Shown here: positions 13,601-25,347 of the stretch, in pieces | How positions within the stretch are numbered: the stretch's first letter is position 1 | How the letters are laid out: every line of letters starts with the position of its first letter | Origin: Takakia lepidozioides | Lineage: Eukaryota > Streptophyta > Takakiopsida > Takakiales > Takakiaceae | NCBI GenBank assembly: GCA_030704615.1 | Contig: CM060733.1 | Location: forward strand, 56,420,001 to 56,484,000 | DNA length: 64,000 nucleotides | Reading direction: 5' to 3' | Position numbers and translations under genes: made by a program | Notes under the pieces: model-generated | Database searches by the model: none | Told to the model about the DNA's origin: nothing | Seen by the model: only the letters and a program-made list of their open reading frames with translations

Positions 13601-16600
13601 ATCAAAAGGTGTAATCTTAACACTAAGAGTTCTGTGAACGTTCAATAAAAAAATTCCGTAGGGAAGAGCTCAAGATAGAATATGTCAATGCCTATCCAAT
13701 TGCTCCAAGATCTCCCCTCTTCCTTGGGTGATACAAGAAGAGAGGTTGAAAGAGCTGTGGACTCTTGGGAGAGTTCTGTCATTTCTGTTGCTGATAGGAT
13801 CATCGGAAGGAAACTAATTGTATGCGAAAGAGCAGTGAATTGGTGGACCAACGAGATCAAGCTTAAGATCTCTGAGAGACAGGCGCTTTATGGCAACTGC
13901 TCTAATATTAAAGATGACAGAGAGTTGTAGTCTAGATACCAGCTGCAAAAAGATGTATATGGCTAGTAAAGGTTCTAAAGAATATATATTGGGAAGAGTT
14001 GTACCGTGACGTAAACTTGGTGGTAGTGATAAAAGATACTAGGCCTACCTTGGAGTACATGTCTGCCCTGTGGGTGCAACTCCAACCATGCTAACACTCC
14101 AGAATCTATTCAGCTTTTGGCTCTGAACGAGAGCATGTCAGCGTGCTCTAGATCAGCTAACAAGGGCGAGTTTGGCATACCACCCTTGAGCTCTCAACGT
14201 GATGAGCTCAAGGTCAGATGGTGGGGTCAGTTGAATCGCATGCCTAATACCAGATACCCTAAGATGATTGACTCTGTTTCTTGGAAGCAAGACTGTGCGG
14301 AAAAAGGTAGAGGAGTTCTCAAACGCCTGAATATTAGGCAGGAATATCTCACCCTGCTAGATGAAGGCCATGTCAGAAGCCAAAGAATGACCGAACAAAA
14401 CAAAGTTAAAACTTCCAGTTTGTGATATGGGTGAAGATCTTATGAACGATTTGAAGGGCCTGTGCAGTTTATTTAAAAAGGCAAACTGTCGATGTAGTTT
14501 CAATGCTGTCTTGCTTGGCAAAGCTAAATGGATTCCGTCTTTCAACCTCTAATGAAAAAGTCGCAGCCCTCTATGGCTTTGTATGGCGAAATGGAGGGAA
14601 GTTGGGGTGCGGATGTTTGTTTGTTCATGTTATTCTGTCTGCGTCTTTGCATTGCATGGAGGACTCGTTGGTTGGGTATTGCTACTTTTAGCCAGTTCCA
14701 AAAGTGGCATGTTTTCTGAATGGATCACGCATTAGCCAAGAGTCTATGGGATATGTCCAGGTGGTCTGGATACATTCATTTCCTGAAAGAAGCTTCAGTA
14801 CTGACCAGTGAAACTGGCTCTTGGATGGGTAATGGATTACACCAGGTGGGGCTGCTGTCCCTGAATCTGGGAATATGCCCCCACTTAACAAAATTGGAGA
14901 TTGAGGCAGCCCAGATGACAATGCTGGATTTACGAGGATGTGGTGCTCTCTCACAAGCCTCCATTCGCTGTCCCCGTCTTTTGTCCCTCGATGCGTCCTA
15001 CTGCAGGTACACTGCTCTGGAAGTCTGGGTAAGGAGGTTCACTTGATAGAAGGTTGTGATTCAAGCACATGTGCCTCTAGCTCTACCTTTGGATGGAATG
15101 TGATTATTCTTGAAAACTCATGAGAGTGATAGTTGAATCCTGCCACCTGCAATGACCAGTCCTTTCTCAAGAGTTAGACTGATTAATATGTAATGATTTG
15201 CGGTGTGTGCAGCCAGTTGAGTGATGACTGCCTCGCTGCCACAACGGCGGCATGCCCAGCCATACAATCGCTTGTGCTGGCGGCATGCCCTGCAGTAGGC
15301 CCTGCAGGCCTGCTCGCATTGAAGAAGCTGCGTGACCTGACCACACTGGATCTGTCATACACTTTCCTCACTGACCTGTCACCCATCTTCGAGGCCTGCC
15401 CTCGTCTTAAGGTAAAAATGATCTTCATATTTCACACAGACGTATTCCTCTGCATTTGTGTAAGAAAGAAGGAATATTCATGACGTCCATAGGGGGTCTT
15501 GAGAACCCATTAACACCTAAAAAACATGACAAAAAAAATTAAAGCCGAATGCCTCATGTAGGTGGGCTGCCAGGAACATCCTCAAACCGTGAATGCATGG
15601 ATAGATTAGAGCTTGGGAAGACTGAGAAGCCATGATCATTCGTCCATTCTCACCAGATTGCTGCTCTATGGAATGAGCGACCATGCACAATGCTGCACTC
15701 GATGCATCCTTATGCAGTTTCCAACTCTTACGGCATTCCTTTAGCTATGAAGTGCACAAGGCTGCTCTTTCATGAGCAAGGACAGCCTTTGCCTTGTGTG
15801 AAAGATACAGACAGTATTGAGCATGTGTGATGCAAGCTGTGAGAGAGTTTATGGATGATTGCAAAAGTTCATTCATTCAAAAACCAATTAAAACAAAGTT
15901 AGGGATGAAGGTATATCTTGTGTGTCAGGTGAAGACCTTCACGGGGACACAGAGAGGGAGAGAGAATGTACTCATGAGACGTTGTTTGCGCAGCCTTGTG
16001 GCCATAGACCCTGCACCCAGTTTGGGCGGAAGAGGGAAAAGACACTACCTTTGCAAGGGGCTCACTCCACTAGTGGGACTTGACTTGGTATAGCATTTTG
16101 TTCAGGACAGATGTCCTCTAGAAATCCCTCCACACAAGCGTCAATTTACTGTGTGCGAGCTGCCCAGCAGTTAGTAATTCAGGAGGCCAGGGCTTTAGAC
16201 TCAACCTAGAGAATTTGGTGAGAGAGATAGTTGATAGATAGCATGTACTCATAAGACATTGTTTGCCGCAGCTTGTGGCCATTGACCCTGCGCCCAGTTT
16301 GAGCAGAACACAAAGGGCCAGAAACTACTTTTGTCTGGGGCTGACACCGGTAGTATGACAGGGATATATATATATATAGAGAGAGAGAAATGAAATGAAA
16401 TGGTGCTTTATAACGTCCGCAGAAAGCTCATAGAGCTTATGGGACAAAATGGAAGAAAACATGAGAGAGGAACAAAACCAGAACCCAAGAATAAGAACTA
16501 ATGTTCTAGCGATTGTCTAAGGGTGAAGGCCTCGTGCAGGTAGGCTGCCAAACATTTTGAAAGAGAGAGAAGAGAAATGCATTACATTCTTCGTTCTTGG

Positions 16601-19600
16601 TATCACCAGTAGTTCTGTGTTTGAAATAGATTAATGTGGTTGCCTTGGATTTGAGTGTTGAGAGTTTTCAGTGGTGGTGAGAGACAAACCCAGGGGATAT
16701 GAGTAATTCATGTGCTTGGCAATTGATAGTGAGAGACAAAACTCATGGGTATGTGCAAAAGCTGTCTTCACCTACTTGGCTGGGGGCTTTATCGTCAATT
16801 TTTTATTTATTTGACCACTCATCATTATGCCTCCGTTGGGTTGTTGGGATGGAAGGTGCTACGGCTCTCAGCGTGTAAGTATCTTGGAGAGACAGCTCTT
16901 GATGCTTTGCATGGAGGCAAGGTGCTGTCTGAACTGAGGGAGCTGGACATGTCCTATGGGAGTTTGGGCCCCATGGCGATTGAAGGAGTGTTAGCACTTT
17001 GCCCCCATCTCACCTATGTCAGCCTCAATGGCTGTGGTAATGTGACTGACCACCTCTGGAGCCGCCTTGCTTGCCCTCCTCTGCCAGTGGACTCAAGCAC
17101 CTCTGAAGATACAGGCATGGAGGATGCTGGCACCTATGATGCAGTCACAGATCAGCAGAGTCCCATGGATGTTGCATTCCCTCGGGTTAGTACTCCTGCT
17201 GATGGCGTACAATTGATGGAAGACAATGTGGCTGTGGGAGAGAGGAAGGATGGAGCTTGGGGTTTGCGGGGTACTGGTGATTGCTCACATGATTCTGGGT
17301 GTGAATTTGAGCCTGTGACTAGCTCAGGCATGTCTGGCCTGCACATTGAATCTTCCCCAGGGGAGGTTCAGTGGAGCTGTGAACATGGTGAGGGTCAACA
17401 GCAGTTGTTCACACCAATGCTGGACGCCGAAGTAGCTGAATCAGTACGTGCGCTCCAGACGCTTAATTGTGTGGGATGCCCCAACATTCGAACTGTTGTG
17501 ATCCCACAGCATGCTGCCTGCCTCCATCTCGCATCACTCAATCTCTCCCTGTCCAACAACATCCGGGAGGTTCGCCTTGGATGCATCAACTTGACGTCAC
17601 TTAACCTGAGGTGAGGTCAATTGCTTTTCTATGGTGAGGAACTACTCAGACGGGAGTGGTAGATGCAAACCTATCCTGTCAATCAGCTGATCTCAATCAG
17701 TCAAAGGTTCACCCGTTCCTTCTGGGATTGTCATGTATGAGTCTCCCAACCAAACTTTGACACAATGTAGATGATATACCGATTTCTTAGTGGGACTACT
17801 TTAGTTATGGGTGTTATCTACATCAAGCATTGCCCAGAGATTAGAGATTGAGGTAAGCTAGACAGTCATGACAAGGAGTCGTCTTGGGGCCACTTTACAC
17901 TACACCTCAGTTGAGAACCCAGCATTAAGTGTCCCAGATTCACCCCTTGTCCTTACTTGGGGCCTGGACACTTCACACCTGGTTCTCAATTGAGTATGTG
18001 ACGCTTCGGACCTCCAAGAGGTGCCTGATACGTTGCCAGTCGCAGCTGCTGGCACCAACCAGTGGCCCACGACAGCTGTGACAGCGCTGCCTGATGCTGC
18101 CCCAGCTACTAGTACCTCAGGCTGAAAATTAGAAAAGCATGGGCGTTTACTTTCATTTGTGAGCACTGCACACTCAGGTAGTAATGGTCTCTCATTAGAT
18201 CTATTGGAGCGGGACTGAAGCCTACAGTACTTTCAATTGTGGGCTCTAGTGTCAAGTGGCCCTCATGTCCCCTTCATGTACCCATGGCCATCCCAGCAGA
18301 AGTCAACATAACAGATCATGTAACTCAGAAGAAAGTGCTCTGTCACGTTGGTCGGAGGATCAGTTCTAGGTGTACAAATGAAGAAGTCGACTTTGTTTGT
18401 TATGAGTATAAAGGCAAGTCAGAACCCAGCATGTGTACCACAGGAATAGCTCACTGTCCTTGAAATGCTAAGGCCTGGAAGGTTTATGTTGTGAGAGTTG
18501 TCTTTCCTTAGTCTCTGGAATTGGCAGAGGGCAGGAAGGTAAAGGGATAAAGCACTGATCTCATTAAAAATTTAAACGTCCTGTGATTGGTGGCATATAC
18601 TCTGGGGATTTTAGCAATTGCGCAGCGTTGGTTGTCCTTGAGCTGGAATGCCCTCGCCTCATCACCCTCTCGCTTCAGGTATTTTATTGCACTGCCACTC
18701 CTATGAAATGTGGGTTATATGGCTAGACCTCATGATGAGTTTCAACCACTCTATCCACTTCAGCCAATTGCACTTGCTCACATGGGATATGGGCACGAAA
18801 TCCGGAGATAAACTGAACTTGCAAACGGAGTCAGAAGAAAGGAGCACCCCAACATGAGTATATGGCTGCAGAAAGGATCCCGGGAGAATTTTTAGCTTAT
18901 GTAGGAATTCTAGTGGGAAGAGTTTTAAGTTATCGCTTTTTGTTAGTGGAGATCCCACATGCTTTCAGGTCTCTTGTAGATTAATTGGAGGAATGTTGTG
19001 CAGGCCTGTGGTATTGAAGCCGATGTGTTGGAGCAAGCGGTTCATGGCTGCAGCTTGCTGGAGACCTTGGATGTCCGCAATTGCTCTAAGGTATGTGTAA
19101 AGCAAATTACCTCACTAGGTTTATTTGAACCCTGTAAGCCCCATAAGCAGGATTCAGATGCCAGGTGTTCAAAGTTGCAGGAAATCCCAGCCCTGTTTGA
19201 GTTTTGTCCGCTGCCATCACTCTTACTGCGAAAGATGGGTATGACGAAAAGAGTTACAGCTGGAGCTTGTCATGTGTCATACTTGTACTCCTGAGGCATC
19301 TTCCTCCTTCAGCTGTTTGAAGCACTAACATGCCCTTCGACCTCAGTTGGACTACATTTTGCAAACTCCGTCTGGGGATATGATACCCAGGGCTACCTTT
19401 CTGAAGCTGCTAACATGCACGTGAAGGCATAAATATGCCATGCAGGCAGTGCCCAGTTTTGATGAAATTTGGGGAAAAAAAATTGCATGTCTAGTTCTTG
19501 TAAGATGTTTCTTGTACCACCAGGGGACTCATTTCTGAGGAGTGCTGGCAGGTTTCTTCAAGAGCATTGGGTCGCATGCGTTCTGTCTGCAATGGGCTCA

Positions 19601-19629
19601 AGCGCCTGTACAGCACATCCTCTTTCTAG
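4616..19629 (+). CDS. FBL15: F-box/LRR-repeat protein 15 (FBL15, SLOMO-type)
   Basis: Complete gene with 17 exons: 4616-5562, 5883-6150, 6600-6732, 7181-7283, 7734-7934, 8023-8293, 9224-9322, 9965-10053, 10594-10693, 11351-11521, 12063-12215, 14846-15006, 15213-15411, 16856-17610, 18615-18678, 19004-19090 and 19552-19629. Every junction is GT/AG, phases agree, and the sum is 3879 bases (1292 aa). The ATG follows an in-frame TGA directly, so the start cannot move upstream. An acidic stretch precedes the F-box (about residues 396-440, split by intron 2; motif CRQWRVASGHEDFW). Cysteine-type leucine-rich repeats then run to the end. By family knowledge this is the substrate-binding subunit of an SCF ubiquitin ligase; the Arabidopsis homologue affects shoot organ initiation through auxin. 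It is about 300 residues longer than that homologue, from a long N terminus and a roughly 130-residue acidic insertion in exon 14 (about 1037-1165). LINE debris lies in introns 4, 6, 11 and 13. Confidence 0.95.
7411..7512 (-). mobile_element. LINE 3'-end fragment in FBL15 intron 4
   Basis: The segment from gtactcgtaagac to ggggctcactccag matches the 3' terminal 100 bases of the LINE at 732, with about 15 percent difference by eye. It is antisense to FBL15 and flanked by GT-rich simple repeats. Confidence 0.75.
8544..8722 (-). mobile_element. LINE 3'-end fragment in FBL15 intron 6
   Basis: Antisense fragment recognisable by ggggctcactccagtag, by cttcacacaagcatctatct, and by the stretch encoding the reverse of the FESLEAEPKAQALL-like segment near the C terminus of ORF2. 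The extreme 3' end is missing. Confidence 0.7.
12285..12642 (+). mobile_element. Two LINE 3'-end fragments in FBL15 intron 11, sense orientation
   Basis: The first piece (about 12285-12512) translates as AQALLGPSSWANHTQQIDAY and continues to the element's gtcttatgagtacattc end. A second, shorter piece (about 12534-12642) repeats only the last 100 bases and ends in a TCTCTC tail. Both lie in the same direction as FBL15, a few bases to 430 bases after the exon 11 donor at 12216. Confidence 0.8.
12643..13400. other. FBL15 intron 11, unrecognised sequence
   Basis: Between the LINE fragments lies a stretch with open frames on both strands: plus 12635-12922 and minus 12851-13408, the latter 185 codons. 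Neither resembles a protein I recognise. The minus frame is low in complexity and has no clear domain. Since both flanks are LINE sequence this may be an upstream part of a LINE or another insertion. Confidence 0.3.
13431..14500 (+). mobile_element. LINE ORF2 relic with endonuclease end and C-terminal region, internally deleted
   Basis: Bases 13431-13640 translate as an APE-type endonuclease C-terminal part (SIVDYIIVDKELFP followed, one frame over, by SDHFLVW). 13682-13930 reads as the linker before reverse transcriptase. The polymerase is absent: at about 14110 the sequence jumps to the segment corresponding to ECMSACSKTANVAVRGEFGI of the copy at 1373-1816, continues through KVRWWGQLNRMPNTRYPK, and ends near DMGEDLMNDLKGL. 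So this copy suffered a large internal deletion. It lies in sense orientation inside FBL15 intron 11, the largest intron (2.6 kb). Confidence 0.75.
15955..16390 (-). mobile_element. Two LINE 3'-end fragments in FBL15 intron 13
   Basis: The first fragment (about 15957-16215) starts after a GA run at the motif gtactcatgagac and continues into the region with cacacaagcgtcaat. The second (about 16243-16365) starts again at gtactcataagac and reaches ggggctgacaccggtag. A TATA/GAGA microsatellite at 16360-16388 closes the block. Both are antisense to the host gene. Confidence 0.8.
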
Positions 19630-22560
19630 GGCAGAGGGGAAGGCTGGTTGGCAAAGGCCTTCTGGTTGGTCTATGTCATCACTTGGCATCCATCAGTTCA
19701 GAGCAAAGATCAACACCATGAGACGGGCATGCAAACCAAGCCGCACAACAAATGTTTACATTACAGGCGCCATTCCCGCAAGGTCCTTGCAAAGCTGAGT
19801 AAGGATCCAATACTGCAAAAAAGACACGAAATTCACCACTTTGACACAGAAGGAATGTTTTACTCAGTAATCACTTCTGATTTGGTCTTTGTGATGTGTT
19901 ATTTGGTCTTCATAAACCAGTATTCTGGTTTGATTTGGACCTGATTCAGGAGCCTTGGGGGCAACTGTATGAATCTCATTGCCCCTAATTTACTATGGGC
20001 AATGGTGCAACAATAGGATACATTGCTGATTTTCTCTACTTATCAAGAAGCATGTCAGTGGATGTGACTTCTTTCTTCAATTATTTTCACTCTTTTGTTT
20101 CTTACATCTGTCCGAGAACGATAACTCCTTATGGTCATCGAGTTTATTCCTGCCATGCAAACTTCTTGTGAACACTAGGCCTGCTTCCAGACTGGGTCCT
20201 GCCATAGTTTGATAAGGGAGGCGGGCCATAGGGACCACCTCATAACATGCACGCTTGTTGCACTAAGATGAAAGAAAGTGAAAGGGCTCCTATGTTTGCA
20301 TAGAGTGTGCATGTTTGTTTCACTATCCTACTGTCTTAAATTTGGTTGTCGGACCCAGGGGTGCTGTAAGCAGATGTGTCTGAGGCAGGCATAAATTATG
20401 CCCTGGCAGGTACTAGATTTTTCCAACACATCTGAGGAGGCTTTGTAGATGGCCAATCACTGACTCCACAAAGTGGTCTTTGTGTAGTCAATTGCTACGA
20501 AGACTAATATGTGATTGGTGGAGCCGGTTGCCAGGTCATCCAACTGGATGATGTGGATCAGTTAGTGGTGGTGCCGGTTCCTGGATGCAGGAGGCTAAAA
20601 CCTGTTGAAAATTATATATAAATCTTTTTTAGAACCCAGCAAGCAAAAGCAGTGATGTCTCTGATAGCTTGACCTCTGGGGAGTTGGATTAAACTGTCTG
20701 CGGATGGTTATGTATGTCCTACTCTACCTGCATAAATGCTTTGATTCTTAGTATTGTGATTTCTGTTGCTTTGTGTATTGCATCCAAGCTATGATGCTTG
20801 TTGCAAAGCTAATTATGTTAACCCTTAAGTGCCCAATCTACCAGTCATGGATTACCTTTTCAACTGGGGTTACCAGGTTCTGGTTAACTCTGATGGAGGA
20901 GCCGCAAAGCATCTCTTTTTTTGAGCTTGATCACCATTTGTCCATCAAGCTACTTGCAAAATGTATGCCTTGCTTCAGAATTGGGGCAGGGCAGGTGAAA
21001 TACACATGGTTTGGTTCGGTTCTTTTGTGAGTTTGACCTCAGATCCATTTGGAAGGAAGATCAGATTGCCCTGGATTGCACTGCTGGATCTTGAAAAAAC
21101 CTTGTAGAGGGAAGGACTGATCTCATTATAGTTATTGTTTAGTGCGGTAATTGGTTTGTAGCTCATGGTTTGGGCAAATGTAGTCAAAACTTGGCCAGGT
21201 AGGCTGCTGAAAAAATGTTGAGAAGATGGGCTTAAAAATGGAGACCCAAATTTGCTGGAGGTTGAAACGCAAAATCTACAAAGGAAGGTATCGGACCTCC
21301 CATTGGAAGGCTAGAGAAGACTGGGTTGCTTTAGATGGCTAGGCTTCACAAGGTTATTTTTCTTGTTTCTTTGCATGAATCCTTTGAAAACAAATACAGG
21401 AGAGGTTGAAGTCCTATAGTTGATGAGTTATATGGTTTTTACAGCAAATTCAAACATTATGACAAGCTGATCATCAACCAGATCAGTCAGATTGATGGTC
21501 ATCTTGCCTGATATTTTCTCGGTTTTATGTGGTAATGAACTTGCTTCAATACAACTGAAAAGATCTAACCTCAGCAAGAGGTCCTCTTTCGAAGTAGTTA
21601 TTGGGGTAGCCTATGTTGTTGGCCCAAGTGTCCAATGTCATCTAAGTCCAAGTGCTATGTATCTAAGTCCTATGTATCCAAGTGCGTCTCCTATCGAGAC
21701 TTCATGTATTGATATATCCAATCATTGTCCAAGGGAAGCCCACGTTGCTGTTTTTTACGACCACATGTACTTGAAATTCAACATCTCCCACACCATAGGT
21801 CCAAAAATCATGAGACCAAGCGGGTGCACCCCTCCTCATCAAGGGCTTTCCAATGGCACCAAGCACCGGGTCTGGCCCGCGGTTTGGGACATATGAACGA
21901 CGCAACAAAACAAAACAAAACAAAACAAACAAGCGGCTCCGCCACAAGAGGCCATGTCCTTTGGTGATTTTGTGGTTGTTGTTTTATACTTTTTCTAGGG
22001 CTATGAATCATTCCCATCAACCCTCCATAGACTAGGCTTAATGGATCCCTAAAGATGTCTCCACAATGCCTATACCCTTGCAGGTCCCATCAACCTTCCA
22101 AAGACTAGGCTCTCTCTCTCTCTCTAGGCTTAATGGATAAGCCTAGTTCTCCGTTCTCCGCCTAGGCAAGAAGTCTCCACAATGCCTCCATCCCTTGCGG
22201 ACAGAGCCAACATCGTTGCATATTGATGTCCTCTAGAAAATCTTCATGTTCATGACCCAATTAGGTCATCTTTTGGCCACTTCACAAAATCTTTGATCTA
22301 TGGAAATGAACTCTCCACTTTATGCTAACCACATTTGCTATCATTCGGCAAATAAACTTTCATAGAATTTCACTATATGAATTTCAAAATTATAAGTTCT
22401 TTAACCTCCAACTTGTAGTTTAATAGGCCCTAAAAGCTTCATAACCCCTATCAAATTACCTAAAAGGGAAATGTTCAACACATGAAGTTCATATCATATG
22501 GAATTTCAGTCATCATGTTAACCACCTATCCCTGAAATTGCATAATTTTGGGGCAAGTTC
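19630..22560. other. 3' flank of FBL15 and intergenic DNA
   Basis: No gene was recognised. The first few hundred bases probably contain the FBL15 3' untranslated region. Short simple repeats occur at 21903-21932 (caaaa repeats) and 22112-22125 (CT). The short phrase gactaggct...taatggat recurs around 22030 and 22100-22140, a local duplication. No open frame resembles a known protein. Confidence 0.4.
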
Positions 22561-22640
22561 TTAGGGTACCTACTTTGTAGTGATTTACAAGGGGAGGGGT
22601 GGCTTGAGAGATTTTGGGCATGTAACCACCCATTCATATA
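22545..22640. repeat. Dispersed repeat, copy 1 (second copy at 40870-40960)
   Basis: The block around cttagggtacctactttgtagtgattta and agagattttgggcatg is found again at 40870-40960 with about 80-85 percent identity by eye, in the same orientation. No terminal structure was found. It may be part of a longer transposon whose ends I could not define. Confidence 0.55.
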
Positions 22641-22689
22641 AAACAAAGGCCCGCCCAACTAAGTACGCAAAGGCCCGCCCAAATGTCTA

Positions 22690-22920
22690 CGACATGTGTC
22701 ACATGCACTAGAGCACTAAATGCGGAGGGATGCCTCCGCATGAGCTTGGCCGTGTGAGCGTGTGAGCGCAGTCAGGCTGACGCCACTTCAGCAGTTCTCG
22801 CCACGTTGGTTCACGGGTGTCACGACACGTCAACAGTCTTCGCGAGCGTGGTTGACGCCACGTCACGTTATGCCACGTCATTTCCATAGGCACGGACCTA
22901 TAACCGCGGATAGAAGAGGC
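22690..22920. repeat. GC-rich block with many CACGTC/TGACG motifs
   Basis: Short motifs such as gacgccac, cacgtca and tgccacgtca are reiterated, and the block ends in cctataaccgcgg. A similar block at 25040-25270 repeats gtggcgtgagc and ends in ctataaccgaggg and ctataactgcggg. The shared layout suggests two copies of one diverged element end or regulatory block. No coding content was recognised. Confidence 0.4.
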
Positions 22921-23099
22921 GGAAGGGGGGAATGCTAGATCGTGAGCCCAAAGGCGTGAGGTAGGTGCATATTTCCGCGGAATGATTTACCCTTTCCAGT
23001 CATTGCAGACTACATCTTTAACATCCATCCCACCGCCGACCCTCGTGTCATAAACTGCGATTTGATAAATGTGTGATTGCCGAAGTGACACCTTTGTCC

Positions 23100-24480
23100 A
23101 TCCCATGAAAGGAAGAATGAGCATGCTAGTTACAACAAGCCTTTGTATCAGTCAATAACAATGTGTAGTAGTAGTTCCCAATGCAGATCCCCAACCCTCA
23201 AAGTTAGTCGGAGTGGAATTGAGGCTTTCCGACGTAAAAATCGCCCAAATGGAATAGACTGATTTAGATATGATCTATATACTAAGCCCTTGCATGTTTG
23301 GAAATTGTTGTGTTTGAATGAAATATTCTTCGAGATGGTTGGGAAGAAAGTCAATGTATTAGTTTGTCTTTACACAAGTGAATGTACTTCTTACGGATGA
23401 ATGTTTGAGGATCTGGATGCATAGTCCTCTGCATAGATGAATGTGTCCAGCTCGTGTGTGTACGTACGTATATATTTGCGGCAGATGTATATATGTAACC
23501 GATGTATATGTAATCGTAGAGAAAAACAAACTGATACAGGCAGGGAGGTGGACAGGCAGGGAGAGATGGAGGATGGCGGACATCAACGTCCGGGGAGAAC
23601 CGGCAGCCAGTTACATGCTAGCCGACTGAATTCCAGAATTTCCGAATGAAATATGAAACCTCAGGAAATGGATCCGAGGGAAAAAATGGCCGAAGTGGAA
23701 ATCAACCGGGTGCCCTACTTTTAGGAAGGATATTTGCCTTTCCATTTCATTACAGACAGGAAATCTGCCTTAGTTGGCAAGGCCTGGACGGATTCCGGCC
23801 CTTCTTATATTACAAAAAATGGAAATGGCCGTCGAAGTCCACCACATGGCAGAAATCCAACGTGCCAGGCCGGGTTACATCCAAGGAAGGGCGTTTAGGT
23901 CAAAAAATATTGAACTCAAAGAGGGCGGGCCCGCGGGCAAACCCTACTAAGTCTGGACGTTGCTCTCGCAGCCCCAGCCCCACGCCTGCTTGCACTCGCT
24001 GCCTGCTATCACAGCTCACCTGTCCACGCGGGTTCAATTCTTCTCCATGTGGTTTGAAGGCATTGACAGGTCCAACTTCTATAAGGATACAATGTTCTTC
24101 ACTTGTTTGAATTGCTTAAAACTGGTTGTGATTATTTATTATTATTATTATTTACTTATTGTTGTGCATTTGACACTTGTGTTGTCAACCGGTTGATATT
24201 TATAAGGGCCGGATTTATAGCTGAACACAAAATAAATCATTAGGAATATTACCGGTTGTAAAGAAATTATCTCGGAAATTGACCGGGTATAGTTACCACT
24301 AAGGGGCAGCAACCGACTGCCCAACCCACTTAGCTGATTGCTGCTGGGACTGAGCGGCTACTGGCTGGTTCAACTGAAATTATTTCCCGGACGCTGGCGG
24401 ACATGACAGAGATGGAAGAGAGACGGCACGAGGCAGGCTTCACGATTACCATGGCATCGAACTGTGTGTTCAATCATATT
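23100..24480. other. Intergenic DNA, no gene recognised
   Basis: A 154-codon frame (23646-24110, +) is the longest here, but its composition is proline, serine and arginine rich and it matches no family I know. An ATT microsatellite lies at about 24134-24152. I see no splice-supported gene. Confidence 0.35.
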
Positions 24481-24482
24481 CA

Positions 24483-24556
24483 AATCCTAAACCCTAACCC
24501 TAAACCCTAAGCCCTAAACCGCAAACCCTGACCCTAAATCATAACCCTAAACTCCA
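24483..24556. repeat. Interstitial telomere-type repeat, patch 1
   Basis: About ten imperfect units of CCCTAAA and CCCTAA, the complement of the plant telomere repeat TTTAGGG, with variants such as gccctaa and accctga. The patch is followed after about 10 bases by palindromes (24567-24643). Confidence 0.85.
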
Positions 24557-24566
24557 TCTAGCAGAG

Positions 24567-24643
24567 GTGATGATCGTTGACGATCATCACAACTACCCAA
24601 ATGCCAAAACAGAGCAGAAGTGATGATCGGCACCGATCATCAC
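24567..24643. repeat. Pair of near-perfect palindromes after telomere patch 1
   Basis: Two 24-base near-palindromes lie at 24567-24590 (one central mismatch pair) and 24620-24643. Each has arms gtgatgatcg and cgatcatcac. They are separated by the linker aactacccaaatgccaaaac. The same linker and arms recur at 25348-25480. Confidence 0.85.
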
Positions 24644-24689
24644 TTGTTTTTATTTATTTTTTATTTATTTTTTCCCGTATTTTTTCATC

Positions 24690-25010
24690 CACCTCCTCAA
24701 AGTCCGTTCGCACACTGGCATTAAAGGTAATGAGGCTGCGGATCTACTTGCTCAAACAGGCGCCTCTAAACCCCCAGTGGACCCTCATATTCACATCGCT
24801 CATACCCATCCTTTTTTATTCATATACCCAGTCTCAGACCCCCCATACCCAAACCAATCCGTAATCTTCTGACCACTATCACCCGTGAAACGAACAAACA
24901 AGCTGCAGTATCTATTAGCCACACCAAAGTCCACATTCAGAAATGGACCCTAGTTATGTCGGCTTTGGCCATGGTCTTTGCTCTCTCTCATTTTCTAAGT
25001 ACTAGGTGCA
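24690..25010 (+). mobile_element. LINE family 2 fragment with RNase H end
   Basis: Translation from 24699 gives LKVRSHTGIKGNEAADLLAQ, the C-terminal HxGxxGNExAD motif of the RNase H domain found in plant LINE ORF2 proteins. The frame stays open to a TGA near 24870. Another short in-frame segment (TRETNKQAAVSIS) follows. This family is different from the LINE at 732. Confidence 0.75.
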
Positions 25011-25296
25011 CACTCATATTTGTTGGGCTCTGCCATATTTAGCAACGGCGTGAACCCTGCGCGTGAGCTTGTGAGCACACGCTCACACAACGGTGATGTG
25101 GCGTGAGCCTACGCTCATATCAGCGTACGTGGCGTGAGTGCAAGTTCATGCAACGTGGCGTGAGCATGCTAAGGTGGAGCGGGTATGCTGACGTGCCACT
25201 GCGACTGACATTGCCATGTCATCAGGAACATGTGGCGCCTATAACCGAGGGTCCTATAACTGCGGGACTTGTTTTTCAACACAAGGGAGGAAGGAA

Positions 25297-25336
25297 ACCC
25301 TAAACCCCAAACCCTAAACCCTAAACCCTAAACTCC
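25297..25336. repeat. Interstitial telomere-type repeat, patch 2
   Basis: About five units of CCCTAAA with few variants, 815 bases after patch 1 and in the same orientation. The downstream text aactccatctagca is identical to that after patch 1. Confidence 0.85.
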
Positions 25337-25347
25337 ATCTAGCATAA

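Noticed and set aside
23646-24110. 154-codon plus-strand frame as a gene
   Set aside because: Biased composition, no recognised family, no splice or promoter support.
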